A stretch of DNA of 6,144 bases from Bacteroidota bacterium (GCA_003453835.1 DMMN01000055.1:12188-18331), one strand, 5' to 3'. Shown: positions 1 to 5,986, counted from the stretch's first letter. The notes: generated by a model from the letters alone, not told the origin. A program made the numbers and translations.

Positions 1-54
1 GAGGGGGACAAACGACTCGCTGAACTCGAGCCGATCATGACGATAAGGAGCTGA
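1..54 (+). CDS. C-terminal end of an unidentified upstream gene (partial)
   Basis: Frame 1 is open from the window edge to a TGA at 52-54 and encodes only 17 residues, ending ELEPIMTIRS. Nothing in it identifies a family. It is read as a gene tail because it abuts an AAGGAG motif (45-50) that would serve the next gene, the usual arrangement where a stop codon overlaps the ribosome-binding site of a downstream partner. The open frame is too short to exclude chance. It could also belong to the next gene through a frameshift. Confidence 0.3.
   Translation, partial: EGDKRLAELEPIMTIRS
45..50 (+). promoter_or_regulatory. ribosome-binding site AAGGAG for the small membrane protein
   Basis: AAGGAG at 45-50 is a near-perfect anti-Shine-Dalgarno match overlapping the TGA of the upstream frame. 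A start at 6 nt spacing would fall on 57-59, which reads AAG rather than ATG. This bears on the start choice for the downstream gene and is the reason a missing start codon is suspected. Confidence 0.4.
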
Positions 55-56
55 TC

Positions 57-311
57 AAGGGGTCCATCATTCCAATCATCCTTCTGTTGACCGGCTTGCT
101 GATCGTGGTCCTCGGATACAAGTTCCTGCAGAAGGTCCGTGAGATGTCAGCGTGGTCGAAGGACGAAGACGACGTCCCCGGAAGAGCGAAGAAGTCCCTT
201 CCAACGGATCTCAAGTCGCTCAAGCTCAATTCAGATAATCTTGAAGATCTAGAAAAACCGAATCCTCCGTCGGATTCCACGACGAAGCCGTCGGCTGGGA
301 GACCGGCGTAG
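57..311 (+). CDS. small single-pass membrane protein, start codon unclear
   Basis: I do not recognise the family. The frame is open from 24 to a TAG at 309-311. It encodes a hydrophobic segment (GSIIPIILLLTGLLIVVLGY) followed by a basic KFLQK boundary, which predicts one N-terminal transmembrane helix. A hydrophilic tail of about 55 residues follows, rich in Lys, Asp, Ser and Pro and probably disordered. A good Shine-Dalgarno AAGGAG lies at 45-50, but no ATG, GTG or TTG follows at a proper distance. The in-frame codon 6 nt downstream is AAG (57-59), and the first canonical start, TTG at 87, would cut the membrane helix in half. The coordinates given assume initiation near 57. Alternatives are a rare start (ATC at 54, CTG at 51), TTG at 87, a lost start, or a frameshift joining it to the preceding reading frame. 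Codon periodicity is weak in so short a gene, so its reality is likely but not certain. Confidence 0.45.
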   Translation, partial: KGSIIPIILLLTGLLIVVLGYKFLQKVREMSAWSKDEDDVPGRAKKSLPTDLKSLKLNSDNLEDLEKPNPPSDSTTKPSAGRPA

Positions 312-464
312 CTGAATTTACATCAAGACGGTGGACGGATCTCGGTGTCGGGGGCAACGATGGGGCGTGCTGAGAATTCGTCGCACCTCTCTTCGCCCGC
401 GTTAACAATCCGAAGTACTCGGAGAAGATGATCAAGGGAGGAGGATCCGCGTGTGCGCTGCAAG

Positions 465-1376
465 CTAACCGTACGATTCTTTCTTGATCTGATTGCCCGG
501 CACGCCGATTTCGGAAAGTCCCGCGAGCACCGCCTCCAGGAATCTTGGCTGTGGCTCGATTCCTTTTTCCTTCGCCGCTTCCCGATCATGAACCGAGATC
601 GCCGGCCCGCACACATAGACCAGGCATGAGCCGGGATCGGTGATGACCTTCTGCAACAACGTCGTCGAGATTCTGCCGCCATAGACGTTGAAGCCGTACG
701 CGCTGGGATTGGACTCGCGCGTGAGCGTGTGGATCACATTCAGCTTGTCGGGATGTTTCTTCTCGAGATTCGTCAGCTCATCGCGAAAAATGACATCCTC
801 CCATGTCTTGTTCGAGCAGACGAACGTATGCCGAAGGTTTTGATGATTCGCCAGGGCATGTTTCAGGATGGAGAAATTGGGGACGCTTCCGGAGCCGGCG
901 CAAATGTGGATGACATGATCCGTGCGAGACTCGACGTTGTCCGGTAGCGTGTAGGGACCTGTGAATCCCGTGACAACGAGTTTCATTCCCCGCACGGTTC
1001 GCTTGACAAGCAAAGGCGAGAGGAGCGGCGGATACTTCGTCTGGCCTGATATGTACCGCTCTTCTTTGACCGTGACGGCCAGCCGCTTTTCATGGGGGGC
1101 GGAACACATCGAGTATGCCCTTGGCGGCTCCTTCCTCCCTTTCAGGTCTTCGAGGAATGCGGTGAACCGCTCCAGGGCTTCAAACTGGTGGGGGTCAATT
1201 GTGAGAAAGTGGCCCGCCTGATACTCAAGATGATCGTTACCCGTAAAGAAAACGAGCGTCGTCGTGTCCGGCGTCTCGACGACAACATCTGACACCATCA
1301 CTTCCAGTTCCTTGATCCGCCTCCTGGCAGCCTTGTCCGGCAGATCCTCAATCGGCACCGTCTGGTTTGTGTTCAT
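465..1376 (-). CDS. FAD/NAD(P)-binding oxidoreductase (ferredoxin-NADP reductase fold)
   Basis: A 303-residue soluble flavoprotein reductase predicted to move electrons between NAD(P)H and a protein or small-molecule partner through FAD. The N-terminal FAD beta-barrel spans about residues 20-145 and carries the flavin motif RAYS at 86-89, with GHF at 55-57 before it. The nucleotide-binding domain begins near 150 and has a glycine/proline loop GSGSVP at 160-165 and the late CGP motif at 256-258. The chain stops at ESYG, where many relatives continue into a plant-type [2Fe-2S] ferredoxin domain. That domain and its Cys cluster are absent, so a separate electron acceptor is expected. About 20 extra residues between beta strands (DPHQFEALERF onward, 61-82) and an atypical stretch after CGP distinguish it from textbook members. 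The ATG at 1374-1376 is preceded on this strand by a weak GGGAAAGAG-like site. It is divergent from fucI with no obvious functional link. The substrate cannot be deduced. Confidence 0.8.
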   Translation of the reverse strand: MNTNQTVPIEDLPDKAARRRIKELEVMVSDVVVETPDTTTLVFFTGNDHLEYQAGHFLTIDPHQFEALERFTAFLEDLKGRKEPPRAYSMCSAPHEKRLAVTVKEERYISGQTKYPPLLSPLLVKRTVRGMKLVVTGFTGPYTLPDNVESRTDHVIHICAGSGSVPNFSILKHALANHQNLRHTFVCSNKTWEDVIFRDELTNLEKKHPDKLNVIHTLTRESNPSAYGFNVYGGRISTTLLQKVITDPGSCLVYVCGPAISVHDREAAKEKGIEPQPRFLEAVLAGLSEIGVPGNQIKKESYG

Positions 1377-1435
1377 TTATCTCTTTCCCATTCGTGTCAG
1401 ATAGGCCGCTCTTTCCGCCCGCCTCAATGATTTTG

Positions 1436-1466
1436 TTTGCGATTAACCTATTTGTTGATACATTTG
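1436..1466 (+). promoter_or_regulatory. Bacteroidota-type promoter for fucI (TTTG-N19-TACATTTG)
   Basis: TTTG at 1436-1439 is followed after exactly 19 nt by TACATTTG at 1459-1466. This fits the known Bacteroidota primary-sigma consensus (-33 TTTG/TTG, 19-21 nt spacer, -7 TAnnTTTG) with no mismatch. Transcription would begin roughly at 1472-1475, leaving a leader of about 130 nt before the fucI ATG at 1605. A sigma70-type reading is poorer: TTGATA at 1455-1460 and TATAAA at 1474-1479 are only 13 nt apart. The assignment is by motif only. Confidence 0.55.
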
Positions 1467-1508
1467 TTCTCAGTATAAAAAGGTTTGAAGAAGGGTTCAA
1501 GGAAGAAA

Positions 1509-1524
1509 TCGCGCCCAAGCGCGA
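1509..1524 (+). promoter_or_regulatory. short GC hairpin in the fucI leader
   Basis: TCGCGC (1509-1514), loop CCAA, GCGCGA (1519-1524) form a perfect 6-bp stem about 35-50 nt downstream of the predicted transcription start and 80 nt before the fucI ATG. No U-run follows, so it is not a terminator. It may stabilise the leader or be chance in GC-rich DNA. Confidence 0.25.
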
Positions 1525-1593
1525 GAGACCCGGACGAGCCGCGATCATCCGTACCTCCGGGAAGCCGTCGAAGCCCGGCGACCTTCACCTCAT

Positions 1594-1597
1594 GGAG
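1594..1597 (+). promoter_or_regulatory. ribosome-binding site deciding the fucI start
   Basis: GGAG at 1594-1597 lies 7 nt before ATG 1605. Neither the in-frame TTG at 1485 nor the internal ATG at 1659, which would begin at the conserved MPKIGIRP, has a comparable site. Confidence 0.6.
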
Positions 1598-1604
1598 AAT
1601 CACT

Positions 1605-3422
1605 ATGCCCATCTCCACGCTCAGACATAATACCTCCCATAATCGACTCATCGGTAGCATGCCGAAGATCGGCATTCGGCCAACGATTGACGGACGGCAA
1701 CAAGGCGTGCGCGAGTCGCTCGAAAGAGCAACGATGAACATGGCAAAGTCCGTCGTGAAGTTGCTCCGGGAAAACCTTCGGCACGCCAACGGATTACCGG
1801 TCCAATGCGTCATGGCAGATTCGTGCGTCGGCGGAGCGGCCGAGGCGGCGCAGACCGCGGAGCAGTTTGCACGCGAGGGAGTCGGTGTCTCGATCACGGT
1901 CACACCGTGTTGGTGTTACGGGGCCGAGACCATGGACATGGATCCGAACATCCCGAAGGCGATTTGGGGATTCAACGGAACCGAGCGCCCCGGCGCCGTG
2001 TATCTGGCGGCAACGCTTGCCGCCCACAACCAGAAGGGATTGCCGGCATTCGGAATTTACGGTCGCGACGTTCAACAGGCGGGAGACACAAACATCCCGG
2101 CCGATGTTCAACAAAAGCTTCTTCAATTCGCGGGCGCCGGGCTTGCCGTTGCCGAGATGCGGGGCAAATCGTACCTCTCGATGGGTGGCGTCTCGATGGG
2201 AATTGCAGGCTCCATTGTCGATCATTCCCTCTTCGAAAGCTACCTTGGCATGCGAGTCGAGACTGTGGACATGATCGAGTTCGTGCGACGAATAGAGCGA
2301 GAGATTTACGACAAGCAGGAGTTTGTCCGGGCGCTGAAATGGGTAAAGACCAACTGCAAGGAAGGGAAGGATCACAACCCTGTCAAACTGCAAAAAAATC
2401 GTCTTCAGAAGGAGAAGGATTGGGAGTTCGTGGTAAAGATGACGCTCATCGCCCGCGACTTGATGCTCGGCAATCCGGAGCTCGATGACCTTGGCTTCGG
2501 TGAAGAGGCGTTGGGCCACAATGCCATCGCCGGAGGCTTCCAGGGCCAACGGCAATGGACGGACAATTTTCCAAACGGTGATTTTCTAGAGGCGATTCTC
2601 AATTCGTCGTTCGACTGGAACGGGATACGCGAGCCCATCATCGTTGCGACCGAAAACGATTCCCTCAACGCCATCTGCATGCTGCTTGGCCATCTCTTGA
2701 CGAACACCGCACAGGTTTTTGCCGATGTGCGGACGTACTGGAGCCCGGAGGCGGTGAAACGTGTTGCGGGACACAAGCTGTCCGGCGCAGCAGCGGGTGG
2801 AATTCTTCATCTCATCAATTCCGGAGCCGCGGCGCTGGACGGTACGGGCCAGCAGACAATTAAAGGCAGGCCCGCGATGAAACCTTACTGGGAGATTACG
2901 CCGCAGGAGGCACAGAAGTGTCTCAACGCCACAACCTGGTATCCGGCTATGCTTGAGTACTTCAGAGGGGGAGGTTATTCCTCCGGATTCTTGTCGCGCG
3001 GCGGTATGCCCGCGACCATGTTCAGGATCAATCTCATCAAAGGTCTCGGCCCCGCCCTCCAACTTGCGGAGGGATACACCGTCGATTTGCCCGCCAAAGT
3101 CGATCGTATCCTGCAGGAGCGGACAAACCCAACATGGCCAACGACGTGGTTCCCGCCGGACGTGACCGGGGAGGGGGCGTTTCGAGACGCATACTCCGTC
3201 ATGAATAACTGGGGAGCGAACCATTGTGTCATGAGCTACGGACACATCGGAAGCAGGCTCCTGACGCTTGCTTCGATGCTACGGATTCCGGTGTACATGC
3301 ACAACGTCTCCACCGACAAGATCTTCCGGCCAAGTGCGTGGACCCCTTTCGGCACGAGGGACTTGGAAGGGTCGGACTTCAGGGCGTGCACGAACTTCGG
3401 CCCGCTCTATGGGAAGCGATAG
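1605..3422 (+). CDS. fucI: L-fucose isomerase
   Basis: A 605-residue cytosolic aldose-ketose isomerase converting L-fucose to L-fuculose (EC 5.3.1.25). The family also takes D-arabinose to D-ribulose and needs Mn2+. Identity is clear from long colinear similarity to remembered E. coli FucI (591 residues): PKIGIRP near residues 20-26, [57 protein letters not shown], and the C-terminal [11 protein letters not shown]. The catalytic/metal residues are present: Glu350 in ATENDS, Asp374 in FADVRT with the same 24-residue spacing as E337/D361 of E. coli, and His540 in WGANH matching H528. The start at 1605 is chosen for GGAG at 1594-1597 with 7-nt spacing. It gives an N-terminus about 13 residues longer than E. 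coli. The frame runs open upstream to TTG 1485, but that extension is Arg/Ser/Pro-rich and unlike the family. No frameshift is seen. fucK, fucA and a transporter are not in the window. Confidence 0.97.
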   Translation: MPISTLRHNTSHNRLIGSMPKIGIRPTIDGRQQGVRESLERATMNMAKSVVKLLRENLRHANGLPVQCVMADSCVGGAAEAAQTAEQFAREGVGVSITVTPCWCYGAETMDMDPNIPKAIWGFNGTERPGAVYLAATLAAHNQKGLPAFGIYGRDVQQAGDTNIPADVQQKLLQFAGAGLAVAEMRGKSYLSMGGVSMGIAGSIVDHSLFESYLGMRVETVDMIEFVRRIEREIYDKQEFVRALKWVKTNCKEGKDHNPVKLQKNRLQKEKDWEFVVKMTLIARDLMLGNPELDDLGFGEEALGHNAIAGGFQGQRQWTDNFPNGDFLEAILNSSFDWNGIREPIIVATENDSLNAICMLLGHLLTNTAQVFADVRTYWSPEAVKRVAGHKLSGAAAGGILHLINSGAAALDGTGQQTIKGRPAMKPYWEITPQEAQKCLNATTWYPAMLEYFRGGGYSSGFLSRGGMPATMFRINLIKGLGPALQLAEGYTVDLPAKVDRILQERTNPTWPTTWFPPDVTGEGAFRDAYSVMNNWGANHCVMSYGHIGSRLLTLASMLRIPVYMHNVSTDKIFRPSAWTPFGTRDLEGSDFRACTNFGPLYGKR

Positions 3423-3496
3423 CGGATCGACTGGACGTCCCGACGGTGTTGCCAATATGCGCGCTCACACTGCGAAATCCAGGATCGAGCTCGTCG

Positions 3497-3504
3497 TAGA
3501 TTTG
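3497..3504 (+). promoter_or_regulatory. possible -7 element (TAGATTTG) upstream of the carbonic anhydrase
   Basis: TAGATTTG at 3497-3504 matches the Bacteroidota -7 consensus TAnnTTTG exactly, but no TTTG or TTG is found 19-21 nt upstream. Transcription from here would start near 3511, just ahead of a GGAGGAA motif at 3523-3529 and about 85 nt before the chosen start. It could give the carbonic anhydrase its own transcript, separate from fucI. Confidence 0.3.
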
Positions 3505-3595
3505 TCTTTCCGGACCAACCTTGGAGGAAGTGAGCGATGCCGTAATCGACGACGACAGAACCGTGATGTCCATATCCACCGCTCATAGAATATCC

Positions 3596-4240
3596 ATGAA
3601 AGATCTCGCTCACCTTTTCCGGAACAACCGCGCGTGGACTGCAAACATTCTTGCAAAAGATCCCTTCTTCTTCGACAGGTTGTCACGGCAACAATCTCCC
3701 AAGTACCTCTGGATCGGGTGTTCGGATAGCCGCGTTCCTGCGAATGAAATTGTCGGTCTGCTCCCAGGTGAGCTGTTCGTCCACCGCAATGTTGCCAACA
3801 TCGTCGTGCAGACCGACCTCAATTGCCTCTCCGTCATCCAATATGCCGTCGAAGTTCTGCACGTGGAGCATATCATCGTAACAGGACATTACGGGTGTGG
3901 GGGTGTGCAAGCGGCCTTTCATGGTCTGAGGCTCGGTTTGATCGATGACTGGCTTCGTCACGTTGAAGACATCATGCGCAAACATGCCGCGGCGCTTAGC
4001 ATGATTCCGGACGAAACCAAAGCGCTCAACAGACTCTGCGAGCTCAATGTCATACAACAGGCAGTGAACGTTGGGGAAACAACGATCGTCCGGCAGGCTT
4101 GGGAACGGGGAGAAGTACTGACGGTTCACGGTTGGATTTATGACCTGAACGACGGTCTTCTTAGGGACCTTGAGATATCGGCCTCGAGCAGAGAAGAACT
4201 CAGTTCGACTTATATGCGTGCCCTCACAGCGAGCAGGTAG
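3596..4240 (+). CDS. can: beta-class carbonic anhydrase (Can type)
   Basis: A 214-residue zinc enzyme interconverting CO2 and bicarbonate in the cytosol (EC 4.2.1.1). The sequence is colinear with remembered E. coli Can (220 residues): WIGCSDSRVPA, GELFVHRNVAN, TDLNCLSV.QYAV, VEHII..GHYGCGGVQAA, LCELNV and HGW.Y...DGLLRDL. With Met at 3596 the zinc ligands and dyad fall at Cys42, Asp44, Arg46, His98 and Cys101, the same numbers as in E. coli, which supports this start. Trp39, Arg64 and Tyr182 correspond to the W39/R64/Y181 bicarbonate site of allosteric type II beta-enzymes, so regulation by bicarbonate is inferred. No Shine-Dalgarno precedes 3596. In-frame alternatives are ATG 3566 and GTG 3530 or TTG 3521, next to GGAGGAA at 3523-3529 but with the wrong spacing. 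It lies 173 nt after fucI. No direct link to sugar degradation is needed, since the enzyme supplies bicarbonate to carboxylases generally. Confidence 0.95.
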   Translation: MKDLAHLFRNNRAWTANILAKDPFFFDRLSRQQSPKYLWIGCSDSRVPANEIVGLLPGELFVHRNVANIVVQTDLNCLSVIQYAVEVLHVEHIIVTGHYGCGGVQAAFHGLRLGLIDDWLRHVEDIMRKHAAALSMIPDETKALNRLCELNVIQQAVNVGETTIVRQAWERGEVLTVHGWIYDLNDGLLRDLEISASSREELSSTYMRALTASR

Positions 4241-4281
4241 GTTCTGAGTTCACGTTGTTCTCTCTCACGCCGATACTGTAT

Positions 4282-4292
4282 GAAAACGTTTC
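4282..4292. promoter_or_regulatory. possible LacI/GalR-type operator half-palindrome
   Basis: TGAAAACGTTTC contains the perfect 8-bp palindrome AAACGTTT (4284-4291), centred on CG as in LacI/GalR-family operators that control sugar genes. The outer positions do not complete a full operator, and no such regulator gene is in the window. Speculative. Confidence 0.2.
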
Positions 4293-4340
4293 GGGTCCCC
4301 AGAAAATCCCACCTGGATTCCGTTTACATTCTCGCGGACT

Positions 4341-4371
4341 CTTGTAACTCTTCCATTTTCTTCTATATTGA
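4341..4371 (+). promoter_or_regulatory. possible Bacteroidota-type promoter for deoC
   Basis: CTTG at 4341-4344 is followed after 19 nt by TATATTGA at 4364-4371. This is one mismatch from TTTG and one from TAnnTTTG at the correct spacing. It would imply a leader of about 200 nt before deoC, longer than usual, so an unseen closer promoter is equally possible. Confidence 0.25.
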
Positions 4372-4426
4372 AGCACCGTATCTGCTCAGCGAAAAAAAAC
4401 TTGTAAAGAAAAGACACTTTTCAGCC

Positions 4427-4453
4427 CACGAAAGACGCGGAAAACGCGAAATG
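4427..4453. repeat. three degenerate tandem 9-bp units (CRCGRAAnn)
   Basis: CACGAAAGA (4427-4435), CGCGGAAAA (4436-4444) and CGCGAAATG (4445-4453) are three consecutive units sharing a C-purine-CG-purine-AA core. The pattern resembles the cacgaaagacgcgaaa-like strings I recall from intergenic regions of various environmental bacteria. That resemblance is from memory and untested. No function is assigned. Confidence 0.45.
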
Positions 4454-4579
4454 ATTTGTTTCAGCATATAAAAAGCTCTCTGATCGGTTTTAACGTTCGT
4501 GTAATTAGCGTGTTTAGTGGGCAATAAGTCAAGCTGAGCAGTTACGAAGCACCAAACTTTACATCCTTCCCTTGTGTCA

Positions 4580-5446
4580 ATGGATCGAGCACTCATACTG
4601 AAGCTCATCGACGAAGTCTTGAACGAGACCAACGCACACACCTGTTGCCAGAATGGCGTGTGCACCGATCATCTCTGCGTCGTGCATAATAAGGAGGGTG
4701 TCAGGAATATCGTCAGCAGCGGCGCTGACCGCATCTCCGCGGGCGTCGGCGTTGGGACCCTCGAATTCGATCCCGCTCTGGCCAGAATGATCGATCACAC
4801 TCTCCTGAAACCCGACGCAACGAAACAACAGGTTGAGCAACTTTGTGCGGAAGCAAAACAGTATGGCTTCGCGAGCGTGTGCGTGAATCCAAGCTATGTG
4901 AAACTTTGTGCGAGGATTCTGAAAGACACGAGTGTGAAAGTCTGTACCGTCATCGGATTTCCGCTTGGCGCGACATCGACAGAGACAAAGGCCTACGAGA
5001 CGCAACAGGCAATTCGCGACGGCGCCCGAGAAGTCGATATGGTGATTAACGTGGGAATGCTCAAGTCGGGCGAACACCTGTACGTCGAAAACGATATCCG
5101 TGCCGTCGTGGGCGAGGCAAGGCGTCACGGCGTCCTGACGAAAGTCATCGTCGAGACGGGGCTTCTGAGCGACGAGGAGAAGGTGAAAGCCTGCATCCTC
5201 GCACAGCGGGGGGGGGCGAACTTTGTGAAGACATCAACCGGCTTCGCGAAGGGGGGTGCGACTGTTGGTGATGTGGCGCTGATGCGAAAAGTGGTGGGGA
5301 CGTCACTTGGCGTGAAGGCATCCGGAGGTGTGAGGACTCAGGAAGAGGCCCGCGCGCTGGTGGCGAGCGGCGCCGACCGGATAGGCGCGAGCGCAAGCAT
5401 CAAGATCGTGACAGGCGAAAAGGAAGCCGCCCCGTCAACCTACTAA
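4580..5446 (+). CDS. deoC: deoxyribose-phosphate aldolase with N-terminal extension
   Basis: A 288-residue class I aldolase cleaving 2-deoxy-D-ribose-5-phosphate to acetaldehyde and glyceraldehyde-3-phosphate (EC 4.1.2.4). The core begins at [11 protein letters not shown] (71-81) and continues with ASVCVNP (98-104), VIGFPLGA (124-131), EVDMVINVG (151-159), VKTSTGF (216-222), VKASGGVRT (245-253) and SGADRIGAS (263-271). Lys217 is the expected Schiff-base lysine, with Asp153 and Lys246 as the proton-relay partners. Usual DeoC proteins of this branch start close to IDHTLL, so about 65 residues are extra. Residues 2-17 ([16 protein letters not shown]) form an amphipathic helix like microcompartment encapsulation peptides. 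Residues 20-36 hold Cys22, 23, 28 and 33 with His20, 31 and 36. Residues 39-58 resemble the enzyme's own 255-274. ATG 4580 is chosen over GTG 4574, two codons upstream; neither has a Shine-Dalgarno. A SPOR lipoprotein follows 12 nt later. The enzyme assignment is firm; the role of the extension is inferred. Confidence 0.95.
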   Translation: MDRALILKLIDEVLNETNAHTCCQNGVCTDHLCVVHNKEGVRNIVSSGADRISAGVGVGTLEFDPALARMIDHTLLKPDATKQQVEQLCAEAKQYGFASVCVNPSYVKLCARILKDTSVKVCTVIGFPLGATSTETKAYETQQAIRDGAREVDMVINVGMLKSGEHLYVENDIRAVVGEARRHGVLTKVIVETGLLSDEEKVKACILAQRGGANFVKTSTGFAKGGATVGDVALMRKVVGTSLGVKASGGVRTQEEARALVASGADRIGASASIKIVTGEKEAAPSTY

Positions 5447-5458
5447 CTCTGTCTCCGC

Positions 5459-5986
5459 ATGACCCTTCAAGACATGCCGTTCCTGACAATGTGCGTGATA
5501 CTCGCTACGATTGCCTCCGCGTGTGTCTCATCCGAGGAAGCTGGTTCGGGGAAAAAAGTCAGTGAACCGGAATCTGCACAGACGCCGTCCGGTGCCCAAT
5601 CCGATTCTCTCGCGCGATTGGATTCCCTCAGATCGAAGCGGGGCGGCTTCACATCAAAACAAGACACCGTCCTGGCGGCCGTCGTAAAGAAGTCGAGATC
5701 CGGTTCTCGTTCCATCAAACCGATCGAACGACCCGCGAATCCCGCGTACACCGTTCAGGTCGGTGCATTCGCCCGCACAAAGTACTCTCTCCAGGCGCAC
5801 AAGCAGGCGAAGGAGCGCTTCCCGGAATTCCCGATCATCAACTACTTCGAGCCGTACGACAAGCTTTATCGAGTGCGCGTAGGGAAATTCGATACGCGTG
5901 CTCAAGCAGATTCCATGCGAAAGGCAATGGTCAAGCAGTATCCTCAGGACTACTCCGAGGCGTGGATCAACTACATGTCAAAATGA
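5459..5986 (+). CDS. SPOR-domain lipoprotein
   Basis: A 175-residue predicted lipoprotein. The hydrophobic signal (residues 7-21) ends in ASAC with Cys22 as the probable lipidation site. The lipobox is imperfect because the usual Leu at -3 is Ala. A Ser/Glu/Lys-rich linker of about 70 residues follows. The C-terminal SPOR domain (about 97-170) opens with YTVQVGAF and has the second-repeat motif YRVRVGKFDTRAQAD. SPOR domains bind peptidoglycan glycan strands stripped of peptides, mostly at the division site, so a periplasmic, envelope-anchored role is expected. The start at 5459 lies 12 nt after the deoC stop, suggesting co-transcription. ATG 5474 (Met6) is an alternative, and neither has a visible Shine-Dalgarno. 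Its 3' end overlaps the next gene by ATGA. The physiological partner is unknown. Confidence 0.85.
   Translation: MTLQDMPFLTMCVILATIASACVSSEEAGSGKKVSEPESAQTPSGAQSDSLARLDSLRSKRGGFTSKQDTVLAAVVKKSRSGSRSIKPIERPANPAYTVQVGAFARTKYSLQAHKQAKERFPEFPIINYFEPYDKLYRVRVGKFDTRAQADSMRKAMVKQYPQDYSEAWINYMSK

Larger units (their letters stand above)
4241..4579. other. 339-nt AT-richer intergenic region between carbonic anhydrase and deoC
   Basis: No convincing gene is present. A 63-codon open frame at 4280-4471 has no family resemblance, no ribosome-binding site and erratic composition. The region is visibly richer in A and T than its flanks and contains a possible promoter (4341-4371), an AAACGTTT palindrome (4284-4291) and a degenerate triplet of 9-bp units (4427-4453). 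I see no intrinsic terminator (stem plus T-run) after the carbonic anhydrase. It most likely holds the control region of the deoC operon. Confidence 0.6.

Noticed and set aside
363..398. Possible bidirectional terminator between the converging genes (GGGC/GCCC and GTGC/GCAC)
   Set aside because: The two short stems are separated by a large asymmetric bulge and no T-run follows on either side, so termination cannot be supported.
453..629. Plus-strand open frame starting at GTG 453 after a strong GGGAGGAGG (436-444)
   Set aside because: Its 58 codons run almost entirely antisense to the 3' end of the well-supported reductase gene and the product shows no recognisable features. The purine-rich tract is probably chance. 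GTG 451 at better spacing gives only five codons.
1455..1479. Sigma70-style promoter TTGATA...TATAAA before fucI
   Set aside because: Spacing is only 13 nt; the overlapping TTTG-N19-TACATTTG motif fits much better.
1485..1604. In-frame upstream extension of fucI beginning at TTG 1485
   Set aside because: The 40 extra residues are Arg/Ser/Pro-rich, unlike any FucI N-terminus, overlap the predicted leader close to the promoter, and have no better ribosome-binding site than the GGAG before ATG 1605.
1794..2555. Long minus-strand open frame opposite fucI
   Set aside because: Antisense shadow of a high-confidence gene; the translation is rich in Arg, His and Leu without any motif.
3596..4240. 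Carboxysomal role for the carbonic anhydrase
   Set aside because: The protein is a plain Can-type enzyme without the carboxysomal CsoSCA architecture or an added targeting helix, and no RuBisCO or shell gene is present.
4280..4471. 63-codon open frame between carbonic anhydrase and deoC
   Set aside because: No ribosome-binding site, no family resemblance, and it reads through the 9-bp repeat and AT-rich DNA; it is best explained as non-coding.
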